Assembly: GCA_035642125.1 (NCBI GenBank)
Contig: DASQSZ010000275.1
Span: 1 to 32,220 of the forward strand
Direction: 5' to 3'
DNA from: CALAED01 sp937891035
GTDB taxonomy: Bacteria; Actinomycetota; Actinomycetes; Streptosporangiales; Streptosporangiaceae
Length of the DNA: 32,220 nucleotides
Shown here: positions 1 through 9,200 of the stretch, one piece after another
Layout of the letters: each line of letters opens with the position of its first letter
Position numbering within the stretch: position 1 is the first letter of the stretch
Made by a program: the position numbers and the translations under genes
Notes under the pieces: generated by a model
Databases searched by the model: none
The model's input: only the letters and a program-made list of their open reading frames with translations
Told to the model about the DNA's origin: nothing

Positions 1-501
1 CGCGCGCTGGTCACCGTGACCAGCGACGACATCACCAACCTCGAGGCGGCGCTGCACGGCCGCACGCTGCGCGAGGATCTCCACGTCGTGCTCCGGCTGT
101 TCGACGGTGATCTCGCGGTCCGGGTCCAGCGCAACTTCAACATCCCGGTCTCCCGGAGCGTGCCGGAACTGGCCGCTCCGGCCTTCGCGGCGGCGATGAC
201 GGAGCGGAAGATCATCGGTACGATTCCGGTCGGCCACCGAGTGATATTCGTCGCCGACGTGCCGGTGGAAGCGAATTCCGAGCTCGACGGGCGTCCTGTG
301 CGGGACGTACGGGAGGCGGGCGAGGCACAGGTCGTCGCGATGGCCCGCCGGGGGGAGCATGAGCTCGTCTGGGCGCTCGACGAGGACTACTGTCTCGCTC
401 CCGAGGATCGGCTGATCTTCCTTACCACGCGTTCCGGGCTCGGCCATGTGCTCGCCCGGGCCACCGCCCCGTCCGTCGATCTGGGACGCGCGGACGCCTG
501 A
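1..501 (+). CDS. TrkA-type NAD-binding/RCK potassium regulatory protein, 3' part
   Basis: The reading frame is open from the first base, so the gene begins to the left of the window and about 166 C-terminal residues are visible. The visible start (ALVTVTSDDITNLEAAL) fits the end of a Rossmann-type TrkA-N domain. The last 45 or so residues (AQVVAMARRGEHELV, then a gap, LAPEDRLIFLTT) fit a TrkA-C/RCK-C ligand-binding domain. Members of this family gate potassium channels or Trk transporters on the inner face of the membrane by binding NAD(H), ATP or c-di-AMP. The nucleotide-binding glycine motif and any fused channel segment would lie outside the window, so I cannot say whether this is a free subunit or the cytoplasmic half of a channel. 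Confidence 0.8.
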   Translation, partial: RALVTVTSDDITNLEAALHGRTLREDLHVVLRLFDGDLAVRVQRNFNIPVSRSVPELAAPAFAAAMTERKIIGTIPVGHRVIFVADVPVEANSELDGRPVRDVREAGEAQVVAMARRGEHELVWALDEDYCLAPEDRLIFLTTRSGLGHVLARATAPSVDLGRADA

Positions 502-530
502 GCCGAGAATGGCTCCACTTCGCACGGTGG

Positions 531-574
531 CGCGGTATATATGCCGCGTCAATTGAGTATTTCGGAGATCCGAA
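531..574. promoter_or_regulatory. Paired inverted repeats in the gap before the proline-tailed membrane protein
   Basis: The 97-bp gap after the TrkA-type gene is AT-rich for this genome and holds two small palindromes. One is a GCGGTA/TGCCGC pair around TATA (about 533-548, one mismatch). The other is a perfect TTCGGA-GA-TCCGAA element at 561-574. They could be a weak terminator followed by an operator for the next gene. Nothing identifies the binding protein. Confidence 0.3.
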
Positions 575-645
575 TTTAGCGGCGACGGGGACGAGGAATG
601 CGCCGTAGACTGTCGTCAGGCACGCGGTCTGAGGGCGAGGCGGCG

Positions 646-2265
646 ATGAACGGGGTTTCTTCGGGCAAGGTCATCCTGGTGCTCGGGTTGATGGCGGTCG
701 CCGCGATCGTGAATCCGTTCGCCTCCGTGGTCGTGGGGATCTGGGCGCTCGTCGCCTTCTGCCTGAGGTACAAAAGGGCCGCCGAGAGGGGCGCGCCGCC
801 GGCGGGGCCGCGGGGATTTCGATACCATCTTTGCGCGTTTGGCGTGCTCTATCTGATTCCGATCGGGTTCGCCATGACGTTTTATGTGCTGCTGTCGCTG
901 TGGGTCTCGTGGTTCGGCGACTCGATGAGCGTCGACCGGCTCATCGCCGTTCAGCGAACCTTCGAGAACGTCTCGGCCTTTTTCTCCGACAATCTCAAGC
1001 TGTCCGAGCTGGAGATATTCGTCGTCCTGGTCGCCATCTATGCGCTGAGCTCTCTGCTGTTGCCGAAATGGCGTCGGGGGCGGCGCGCGAATGCCGCGGG
1101 GCGGTGGCCGCGCCTTCGGGCACGGTCGGTGAACACGCTCTACGGTGCGCTCGACGGCTACACCAAATACAGCGGCCCGATCGCCGCCGGCCTGGCGACG
1201 CTCGCGGCTTTCACCTTCTTCGGCATGGGGCTCGGCGAGCCGGCCAAGGATCTCGAACTGCGGGTGAAGGTCGCCCAGGAGGGCTACGCCGAGATCACGA
1301 AGAAGATCGAGGCCAGGCTCTCCCAGCGGATCGGCTCCGGGCTGTACGTCAAGATCAAGGGTTCCTTCCCCGCGTCCTACCAGACCGCGCTCACCCAGGT
1401 GGCCGAGGTCGAAGCCGCGCGGGCGCGCGTCGAAAGCCGCGCCGCGCAGGCCAGGACCGCATATAACCTCAGCGTCCCCGAGGTTGACGGCACCCTCGAG
1501 GCGGAGCGGACGAAGGGTGCGCGGTTCAACGGGCTGAACTCCGATCTGCGCACCGAGGCCGAGGGCCGGAGGCACGTCCCGGAGGGGATGACGCCCGAGC
1601 GCGTCGCCGACCTGCGGGCCGCCGTCGACGCGTTCCCCGCCGCCGAGCGGATCGAAGTCGTCAACACGGGCCATAAGCGCATCACCCTCCAAGTCGAAAA
1701 GGTCGTCAGCGAACAACTCATCGCGCTTTTGAAGCCGTTGATGCAGGCCGTTCCGATCCTGGAGCCGCTGTTGGCGACCTTTGCCGAGGTCGCCGACGCG
1801 ACCCTTCAAGAACGCATCGCAAAGGCGTACGACCGCGCCGCGGCCGCGGTCATGCGGAATCCGGGACAGTTCGAGTCGGCCGTCGCGCGGGCGGCCGACT
1901 CCGTCGTAGCCGAAACGGATGTCCGGTCTATCGTCAAACGCGCGACCCCGCGAGCGATGCAGCAGGCCGCGGCCTTGCGCCTTCGGCTGTCCCAGCTCGA
2001 GAAGAGCGACTCGGTGATCAACAAGCGGATCACCGAGAAGGCGTCGTCGATCCCCGAGTTCAAGCGCCTGTCACCGGAGCTGCAGCGGTTGTTGCGCAAC
2101 TACTACGGTGGACGGTTCCCCGGGCTGCGGATACCGCCCTATGGGTTCGGGCCGCCCGGGTACTATCGGCCGCCGCCCGGCTACCCCGGCATTCAGCCGC
2201 GCCCGATGGTTCCGCCCCGGCCACCGGCGCCGCGGCCGCCCCCACCGCGGATCTTCATCCCCTGA
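646..2265 (+). CDS. Multi-pass membrane protein with proline-rich C-terminal tail, function unknown
   Basis: About 539 residues from the ATG at 646, which has a purine-rich GAGGGCGAGG five bases upstream. An in-frame ATG at 598 is possible but has poorly spaced ribosome-binding sequence. The first 200 residues hold about five hydrophobic segments: two near the N-terminus, one around YLIPIGFAMTFYVLL, one around IFVVLVAIYALSSLL, and one around LATLAAFTFFGMG. A long charged, mostly helical region of about 300 residues follows. The last 50 residues are rich in Pro, Gly and Tyr (for example GPPGYYRPPPGYPG). I recognise no catalytic motif. The layout suggests a membrane anchor with a soluble domain and a flexible, possibly wall- or protein-binding tail; that is inference. 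Confidence 0.75.
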   Translation: MNGVSSGKVILVLGLMAVAAIVNPFASVVVGIWALVAFCLRYKRAAERGAPPAGPRGFRYHLCAFGVLYLIPIGFAMTFYVLLSLWVSWFGDSMSVDRLIAVQRTFENVSAFFSDNLKLSELEIFVVLVAIYALSSLLLPKWRRGRRANAAGRWPRLRARSVNTLYGALDGYTKYSGPIAAGLATLAAFTFFGMGLGEPAKDLELRVKVAQEGYAEITKKIEARLSQRIGSGLYVKIKGSFPASYQTALTQVAEVEAARARVESRAAQARTAYNLSVPEVDGTLEAERTKGARFNGLNSDLRTEAEGRRHVPEGMTPERVADLRAAVDAFPAAERIEVVNTGHKRITLQVEKVVSEQLIALLKPLMQAVPILEPLLATFAEVADATLQERIAKAYDRAAAAVMRNPGQFESAVARAADSVVAETDVRSIVKRATPRAMQQAAALRLRLSQLEKSDSVINKRITEKASSIPEFKRLSPELQRLLRNYYGGRFPGLRIPPYGFGPPGYYRPPPGYPGIQPRPMVPPRPPAPRPPPPRIFIP

Positions 2266-2333
2266 TCGAGGCGGCCGAGAGCTGTCGCCGCACATCACCT
2301 GGACATGACCGAATGCGGAGTCCACGCTCGCGT

Positions 2334-2395
2334 ACGTGCGACCCGCGTAGGCGCACGTGAACGTGCCCGTGACCCTGGAGTGGGCCACGGGCACG
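2334..2395. terminator. Two stem-loops between convergent genes, probable terminator
   Basis: Two hairpins sit between the ends of the membrane protein gene and the M28 peptidase gene. A 7-bp stem pairs 2334-2340 with 2352-2358. A perfect 10-bp stem pairs 2362-2371 with 2386-2395 around a 14-nt loop that itself can form CCC/GGG. There is no T-tract, as is common for actinomycete terminators. Both convergent transcripts could use the second stem. Confidence 0.55.
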
Positions 2396-2417
2396 AACGA
2401 TGATTCGCCGGTCTTGG

Positions 2418-3974
2418 CTATCGGGTGAGCGCGTGGTCGTGCTGGTGGGCCTGGAGGGTCCGGGCCGCCGCTGAGGCGGGCCGGGTGTCCGGGCCGGGCA
2501 GGTCGTCGCTGAACGCGTATGTCACAGCGGAATGCGCCATAGCGCCGGTGTTGACGGCCAGCGCGGTGCGGTTGACGTTGTTGATGGTGTCGCAACCCTG
2601 GTGATAGCAGACGTCGTAGGCCACGCCCGCCTGACCGCCGAACATGGCGGCCTCCTGGTCGGTCTTGATGCCCTCGGCGCCGGTGAACAGGCCGCCGGAC
2701 GGGATGCCGGCCGCGACGAACGGGCCGTAGTCGGAGCGTCCGTCGAAGTCGGTGCCGACGTGGCCGACCCGCAAGAAGTCGAAGTACTTCTCGAACGTCT
2801 TCTCGATCTCGTCAGACCCGGCCGGTCCGGCGGGGGCGCCGACGGCGTCGGAGTCGTCGCCGTCGTAGATCTTGATTGCGTAGTTGGGAGAGGCCACCAT
2901 GTCGTAGTTCAGGTACAGCTTGATCTTCGCCAGTTCGTCCGGCGAGCGGCCGGCGACGTAGTGCTCCGAACCAAGCAGACCCAGCTCCTCGGCGCCCCAC
3001 CAGGCGAATCGCAGCTTGTTCTTCGGCGGGACCTTGCCGAGCTGCATGGCGACCTCGAGCAGCGCGCCGCTGCCGGAGCCGTTGTCGTTGACGCCGGGAC
3101 CGGGCAGCACGCTGTCCAGGTGGGCGCCGCCCATGACGACCCGGTCCGCGCGGCCCTTCTTGGACTCGGCGAGCACGTTCCAGGTGGTACGGGTCTCGCT
3201 GTCGGTGTCGGTGGCCAGCCGTACGACGGTGCCCGCCGGCGCGGCGAGGTCCTCGCCAACCGCGAAGCTGGTGCCCACCACGGGGATGCTGAAGGTGGGG
3301 TTGCCGAGAGTGCCCTGCAAGGTGTCGGTGCGCCCCGGCTGGCCCTCATTGAATATGATCACGCCGGTGGCGCCGGCGGCTTGGGCGTTGGCGGCCTTTG
3401 CCTCGAAACTGCAGGTGCCACGCTGCATCAGCGCGATGTTGCCCGTGGTGAAGCCGGCGAAGTCGGCCGCTTCACAGCCGCTGGTCGAGCCCGGCGCAGG
3501 GGCGGGCGGCAAGGTGAGGTCGATGGCCTGCACGGTCGCGGTCACATCGCCCGATCCCGAGTAGGTCATGGTGGCGAAGTCACCGACCGAACTGCCGTCC
3601 GGTGGCGTCGGTGCGTACGTGGTCGGATCCGGCGACACCTGGTTCATGGTCGCGGTCGAGTTCTCGGCGAAGAACGGAAACTCGAACGGTTGAATGGTGA
3701 CGTTGTAGCCGGCCTGCTTCAGCTTTCCGGCCACATAGTCCCGTGACGCCGCGTAGCCCGGCGTGCCCGAGGCGCGGGTGCCGCCGTTGGCGTCGGCGAT
3801 CGCCTGCATCGCCTGCAGGTGCCGCATGACGCTCGGCGCCGAGATCGAGTTTGCTCGCTGCCGCGCGTCGGCTGCCGGATCTGCCGAGGCCGGCGCGGCG
3901 AGAGAGAGCGGGAGAGCGATCGCCGCGACCGCGGTAGCGGCACGGGACACCCTCCGGCGAGACGTAAGACGCAT
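2418..3974 (-). CDS. Secreted M28-family zinc aminopeptidase with PA domain
   Basis: A 518-residue secreted metallopeptidase predicted to remove N-terminal residues from peptides outside the cell. A Sec signal peptide covers residues 1-31 (RRR near the start, hydrophobic core, cleavage after ASA). A protease-associated (PA) domain lies at about 135-255 and includes RGTCSFEAKAANAQAAGA. The M28 catalytic domain keeps all expected metal ligands and the general base: H285 (HLDS), D297 (VNDNGSGSG), E329/E330 (WGAEE), D358 (NYDM) and H458 (CYHQGCD). The PA insertion makes it longer than the compact Streptomyces aminopeptidase type and gives it the LpqL-like arrangement, but no lipobox is present. 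The start ATG is preceded by GGA eight bases upstream. It is transcribed alone and divergently from the glycosidase at 4376. Confidence 0.92.
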   Translation of the reverse strand: MRLTSRRRVSRAATAVAAIALPLSLAAPASADPAADARQRANSISAPSVMRHLQAMQAIADANGGTRASGTPGYAASRDYVAGKLKQAGYNVTIQPFEFPFFAENSTATMNQVSPDPTTYAPTPPDGSSVGDFATMTYSGSGDVTATVQAIDLTLPPAPAPGSTSGCEAADFAGFTTGNIALMQRGTCSFEAKAANAQAAGATGVIIFNEGQPGRTDTLQGTLGNPTFSIPVVGTSFAVGEDLAAPAGTVVRLATDTDSETRTTWNVLAESKKGRADRVVMGGAHLDSVLPGPGVNDNGSGSGALLEVAMQLGKVPPKNKLRFAWWGAEELGLLGSEHYVAGRSPDELAKIKLYLNYDMVASPNYAIKIYDGDDSDAVGAPAGPAGSDEIEKTFEKYFDFLRVGHVGTDFDGRSDYGPFVAAGIPSGGLFTGAEGIKTDQEAAMFGGQAGVAYDVCYHQGCDTINNVNRTALAVNTGAMAHSAVTYAFSDDLPGPDTRPASAAARTLQAHQHDHALTR

Positions 3975-4375
3975 TCGTTGACATCCTTAAAGGCATGAAA
4001 AACGGACATTCCCCCAGCAACCCCCGAGCACGGGAATCTAGCGGCAAAATCTCCTGATCGGAAGCCTGTTGGCCGCTTACCACCCGCGCCGCGGCCGGAA
4101 TCGGACGCGACAGAACCGCTTGACCGCAAGATCCGCGTCGTGACCGGAAAGGCCCCCCATACACAGGAGGACGCCGTCCCTCCCGAGTTGTCACCGCCTC
4201 TTCCGGGAGCGGATGTCGCTGGGGCGCGCGGAGCGATTCCAGGCTTTCTGTCATGCTTCCCCTGCGTTTGGCCGCGCCAAAACGGCGACCGATCCCTGGT
4301 GGCGGCGCTCGGACGTCTTGTCCGGGATGACGTTGCCCGTCACGATCGGAGCACAAGCGGGAATGGAGGACCGAT
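3975..4375. promoter_or_regulatory. 400-bp divergent intergenic region with a small palindrome
   Basis: This gap separates the divergent peptidase and phosphodiester glycosidase genes and must hold both promoters. I found no convincing -35/-10 pair. A perfect TTTGGC-CGC-GCCAAA palindrome lies at 4267-4281, about 95 bp upstream of the glycosidase start, and could be an operator. The long leader was checked for c-di-AMP riboswitch core sequences and none were seen. The glycosidase start has GGAGGA ending six bases before the ATG. Confidence 0.4.
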
Positions 4376-6106
4376 ATGCGCCGTTTCGTCGTTGGTTTAG
4401 CGTTGCTCCTCGTGGTGGCCCAGCCGGCCTGGACGGGCGGGCCCGCGCGGGCAACCGCCTCGCCAACCGTCTCGGCTACCGCTGCCCGTCTGCCCCTCGG
4501 CCCGGCCGGGCTGCCGGAGTCACGGGTGACGCGGTCGCCGGCGCCCGGCCTGACGCTCACCACGATCACCCGCGGATTTCGCGACGCCAAGCGTGAGTTC
4601 TGGACGATCGGGATCAACATCCCGGTGGGTCCGGTGCAGCCCGACCCCGACCCGAACGCCGCCCAGGGCGCGCTGGGCACCCTGGAGAAGGCCACGGCCG
4701 TAGCCGGCCAACTCATGGAGGATCCCGCGGTGGCCAGGGAACTGGCCGCCCGCGGCTGGCAACCTCGAGTCGAACCGGTGGACTACGCGCCACGGCTGAT
4801 CGGCTATCCGGGTGGCTTGATCGGCTACACGCTGCGGGTCGGCCGATACCCGGCACCGCCGCCGGCCGACGACCCGTTGCTGACCGCACTCGCCGCGGCG
4901 GGCTTCCGCACGTCCCTGGTGTACACCGGGCAGGACGGCCGCCCCGACGACACGGGCCCTTGGGTGGTACGGGCCTTGACCGTGGACCCGCGCGTCTTCC
5001 GCGGCCGGATCGGCTCATCCGTCGGGGACGCCGTGTCCGGCCGCGAAACCACCAGCGACTTGGCGCGCAAAGCGGGGGCGATCTTCGCCGTCAACGGTGG
5101 GTATTTCGTCATCGGCTCCGGCGACGGCACGCCCGGCGTCCCGGTCGGGCTCACCGTCGTCAACGGAACGCCTTTGACCGCGGCCACCAATGGACGAGCC
5201 GCGCTCCTGCTCCGCCATGGCCGGGCCCGCATCCAGACGCTGTCGAGCGCCTACCGGCTCCGTATCGACGACGACGAGCACCTGGTGGACGCGCTCAACC
5301 GGCCACCCGGCGTCGTCCGCAATTGCGGCGGTGTCGGCGGCGACCGGCCCACCGAGCGGCCCGTCCACGACTTCACCTGCACCGACCCTGACGAACTGAT
5401 CGCGCTCACCCCCACGTACGGGGCCGCCGCGCCGAGCGGCGGCGGCATCGAGGTCGTGGCCGACTCCCGGGGCGTGATCACGGACGTGCAGCCGCGCACC
5501 GGGCAACCGGTCCCGGCCGGGTCGACCGTGATTCAGGGCATCGGCGCGGACGCCGACTGGCTGGCCGCACACGCCGCCATCGGCCGCCGGCTGCACCTCG
5601 ACCCGGCGGTGACCGATGCTGACGGACGTCGGGTCAGATTCGGGCCCGGAGACTTCGTCGTCAACGGCGGGCCACGGCTGCTGACCGGCGGCCGCGTCAC
5701 CATCGATCCCGTCCGCGACGGGCTGGCGCACGAAGACCCGGTGCTGCGCCTGCCGCCCTCGGCGCTCGGCGCCTCCTTCGGCTACGCCTTCTTCGTTCGC
5801 GGCAACCCCCGCACCGGCGTCGGCATCGACCGCCGCGGCCGCCTGCTCATCGTGCAGGTCGACGGCCGGCAAGAGAACCTCAGCCAAGGCCTGCCGCTCA
5901 AGGAGTTCGCCGACGTGTTCAAGGCATTGGGCGCCGTCGATGCCATCAACCTCGACGGTGGCGGATCGTCCGCCGCCGTGCTCAATGGCCGCCTCATCAG
6001 CTCGCCCTCCGACACCGACGCCCAGGGAAACCGCATCGAACGCCCCGTCGGCGACGCCCTCGTCATCACCCCCGGCCGGGAAATATCCCAGCGCACACCC
6101 ACCTGA
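4376..6106 (+). CDS. Secreted phosphodiester glycosidase (NAGPA-domain) protein
   Basis: A 576-residue exported protein whose C-terminal half matches the phosphodiester glycosidase (NAGPA, formerly DUF2233) family. Relatives include the uncovering enzyme that removes GlcNAc from a phosphodiester, and bacterial proteins acting on cell-surface polymers. Residues 1-26 form a Sec signal peptide. Residues about 85-150 resemble a SPOR-like repeat (LEKATAVAGQLMEDPAVARELAARGW is split here: LEKATAVAGQL, then ELAARGW), suggesting glycan binding. Family hallmarks are the IFAVNGGYF block at 236-244 and the INLDGGGSS block at about 524-532. The exact substrate cannot be read from sequence; teichoic or wall-linked phosphodiesters are possible. 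It is convergent with the rhamnosidase gene, with a strong hairpin between them. Confidence 0.87.
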   Translation: MRRFVVGLALLLVVAQPAWTGGPARATASPTVSATAARLPLGPAGLPESRVTRSPAPGLTLTTITRGFRDAKREFWTIGINIPVGPVQPDPDPNAAQGALGTLEKATAVAGQLMEDPAVARELAARGWQPRVEPVDYAPRLIGYPGGLIGYTLRVGRYPAPPPADDPLLTALAAAGFRTSLVYTGQDGRPDDTGPWVVRALTVDPRVFRGRIGSSVGDAVSGRETTSDLARKAGAIFAVNGGYFVIGSGDGTPGVPVGLTVVNGTPLTAATNGRAALLLRHGRARIQTLSSAYRLRIDDDEHLVDALNRPPGVVRNCGGVGGDRPTERPVHDFTCTDPDELIALTPTYGAAAPSGGGIEVVADSRGVITDVQPRTGQPVPAGSTVIQGIGADADWLAAHAAIGRRLHLDPAVTDADGRRVRFGPGDFVVNGGPRLLTGGRVTIDPVRDGLAHEDPVLRLPPSALGASFGYAFFVRGNPRTGVGIDRRGRLLIVQVDGRQENLSQGLPLKEFADVFKALGAVDAINLDGGGSSAAVLNGRLISSPSDTDAQGNRIERPVGDALVITPGREISQRTPT

Positions 6107-6198
6107 CCCACTTCAGAGGACGCCAGGGCAGGCCGGCTGCCGGCACGCTCCAGCCGGTACGGCGCCAGTCAGGGGACCTCGATGCCGCTTCGTTTCGG

Positions 6199-6247
6199 CT
6201 GACCGACGCACGGGTGTCTGAACCGGTGACACCCGTGCGTCGGTCAG
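6199..6247. terminator. 20-bp perfect hairpin, bidirectional terminator
   Basis: Positions 6199-6218 are the exact reverse complement of 6228-6247, with a 9-nt loop. The stem is GC-rich, has no mismatch, and sits 10 bp past the rhamnosidase stop and about 93 bp past the glycosidase stop. The position between convergent genes and the symmetry indicate a two-way terminator without T-tracts. Confidence 0.85.
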
Positions 6248-6256
6248 TGGGGATCG

Positions 6257-9200
6257 TCAAGTGCCCCTTTGTGTTGTCCGTTGTGTTGCCGAGGTGAAGG
6301 TGAAGTCGCCGGCGGGGACGGAGTAGACCGTGTAGTTCCCTTCGATCCGTTCGAAGGTTGCTCTGGGCGGAGTTTGGATGTCCTGGCTTTGCGAGCCGGG
6401 TAGCCAGACTTCGGCCGTCGTGTTGGCGGGAACGGTGATCTTCAGCTGGAATCTGTTCTCGGTCTTGGTCCAGAAGCTGCGGGCGATGCCCTGAGGTGTC
6501 TGGTAGCTGCCTTCGGCGTGCCGCAGATCTCCCACCGGCTTGGGCTGGAAGATCAGTCCGTTGTAGGCCGTGGAGTCGCCGGCCGGACGAATGCCGGCGA
6601 GGCCGGATTGGAACCATTCTTCGATCTGGGCGAGGATCATGTGGTTTTTCGAGTTTCCTCGGTTCCATTGCTCGCCGATGGTGGTCATGCCGCCGGGATT
6701 GGCCGGGGTGGCTTCCATGAAGTGGCCGTAACTGGGCTGGTCGTTTTCTTGGAGAAGGTCCCAGAGCACGTCGTCGCGGTCGGCGGCGGTCAGGGCCCGG
6801 ACGATGGGGCCCATGCCGATGGTGCCGCCGCTGAAGTGCGGGCCGTCGCCGTTCGGGTGGAAGGCGTAGATGAGTTCGACGAGGGCGTCCACAACGTCGG
6901 CTCGTTTGCCGGCGGGTACCAATCCGGCGTCGAGTGCCAGCGCCTGGGCGGTTTGGGTGGCGCCTTCCGGGCCGGCGTTTCCGTTGGCGGTGTAGCGCCC
7001 GAGCGATTCGTTGAAGAAGGCGTCGTTGAATGCCTGCTTGATGTTCGCGGCCAGCTGCCGAAATTCCTGGGCGTCCGCGGCGTGGCCGGTCAGGTCGGCC
7101 ATCCGCGCCATCTTGTTGATCATGACGTAGTAGCCCCAGGTGCCGGTGATGCGTCCGGACGTCTGGTCGGCGGCCACCCAGTCGGCCAGCGCGGCGTCGA
7201 CGATGTGCTCGTCCGGGCCGGTGCCGACCTTTTCGCGTCGGATGTAGTCGACGTAGTCCACCATTTGGTCGTAGTAGGTGGTCATCGTCTGTGTGTCGCC
7301 GTACAGCTCGTAGAGGAGGGACGGCACCAAGATGATCCCGTTGCCCCAGTTGATCTCATCGCCGAACCGGCCGGTGTACCCCCAGTCGTAGACGGGGGTC
7401 TTCAGGGCGACGTTCCCGCGCATGGGAGTGTCGGCGATCGACTGACCCTCGACGAGATGCCGCATCGTGGTGCGCATGAAGGCGGCGAGCTCGAAGTTGC
7501 GGTGGATGGCGCCCATGACCATGGTGTAGTCGGCCGGGTAGGAAAGCTTTTCGCGGCCGGGGCAGTCGGTGAAGACCGACATGATGTTGCTGGCGAAGGA
7601 GTAGCGCGCCATCTGGTGGATCCGGTTGATGCGGGCGTTCGAGCTGTGGAATTCGCCCGCGGCGGGGGTGTCCGCCTGTAGCCGGACACCGGTGATGAGG
7701 TCGCGCGCCGGGGTGTAGCCGTCCGGCAGGCCGGTGACTTGGACCCATTGCATGCCGAAGTAGTTGAACTGCGGCTGCCAGGACTCTCCGTTCCGGGCGC
7801 CGTAGGCCGTGTAGGTGTTGAAGAGGTCGACGCCGCGGGAGGGGCCGCCGCCCATGAGAGAGGCCTGGTTCACGGTCCCGTCGGGATTGAGGGATTCGGC
7901 CGGGGCCATCTTGACGGTGCTGCCGGCCGGCACCTGACGGAGGTTGAGCTTGGGCACGCCGGTGAAGTTCTGGCCGAAGTCGAACACCCAAGTGCCGGGA
8001 GCCGGGTTGGTCATGGCGACCGGGGTGAAATCCTCCTGTGCCACGATCGGTGGCGCGGCCCTGGCCACCAGCTTGGTGGCCAGGTTGGGCGGCGGGGCGA
8101 TGCCGGCATTGGTCCAGCCCATGGGCGTGCCATCGCGCCGTTTGGCGGCCGGGCCGAGGTCGGCGCCGGGCTCGTTCCAACCCGGCTGTTCCCGGCGGGC
8201 GTCGTAATCGGAGCCTGAGTACCAGTTGTCGGTGACGAGAGGTCCCAAAGCGGTGCGCCAGGAGCGGTCCGTCACGATGACGTTGGCGCTGCCGTCGTGG
8301 TAGCGAATCTCGAGGTGGCCGATGAGCCGTGGCGTCACCGCCGCACCGGCGGAGGGGTCGCTCGCGGCGACGTTGTTGCCCGAGCCGGTGACCTTGGCGC
8401 CGGCCAGGTGCGCGCTCGACAGGCCCGGGGTGAAGCCGATACCGGTTCCGTCGGCTCCGAGCGTGCCGATCTCCGTGATCCGGCGGGAATCGAGCCGGTC
8501 TCCGCCCCCGCCGGCGTCGATGTTGATCGTGCCGCCGACGTGGTATCCGGTCATGTCGTTGACCTTGACCGTGGTGGCTCCGGCGGTCGCGTCGGCGGCC
8601 AGGGTCCCGATGCCCTTGAGCTGGCTTTGCCACCAGGAGTACGGAGACGTCCGGCCCACCGCGGGGTTGGTCATACTGCGGCGTACGTAGGCGGTTCCGT
8701 TGCCGAGCTCGACACCGATGGTGTTGTCGCCGGAGCGCAGGACGCGGGTGAGGTCGTAGGTTCGGTACTCGCTGGAGAGCTGGTAGTTGGAATTTCCGGG
8801 CGCAAGTACCTCGTCGGTGATCTCGTCGCCGTTGACCGTGGCGTGATGCAGGCCGATGCCGGACAGGAAAAGGCGTGCGTCGGCCACCTTCTTGTCCCGC
8901 GGCACGTTGAATTGACGAGCGAAGATCGGCAGGGGCCGGTCTTCGGTCCGGTCCGGGTAGTCGATCCACCGGGCGCTTCCCCAGTCGGTCTGTTCCAGCA
9001 GGCCCATCGACCAGGTGGCCGGACGCGACCACGCGGAGGGCTGCCGATGGGCGTCCCAGATCCGTACGCGCCAGGCGATGGTGTCCCGAGACGCGAGTCG
9101 CCCGCCGAAGGTCACGTGCTGCTGGGAGCCAGGCACCCGGCCGGTGGTCCAGAGCAATCGACCGGTCGTCAACTGATGCACGGTGTTGGCCGCCTGCACC

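Noticed and set aside
616..1809. Long antisense frame opposite the proline-tailed membrane protein
   Set aside because: Composition is typical of a high-GC shadow frame; the plus-strand frame has membrane segments and a ribosome site.
2532..3746. Long plus-strand frame opposite the M28 peptidase
   Set aside because: It is the antisense shadow of a gene with complete catalytic residues and a signal peptide.
3975..4375. Riboswitch in the long leader of the phosphodiester glycosidase
   Set aside because: No conserved core of the c-di-AMP or cobalamin classes was found; only a small palindrome remains.
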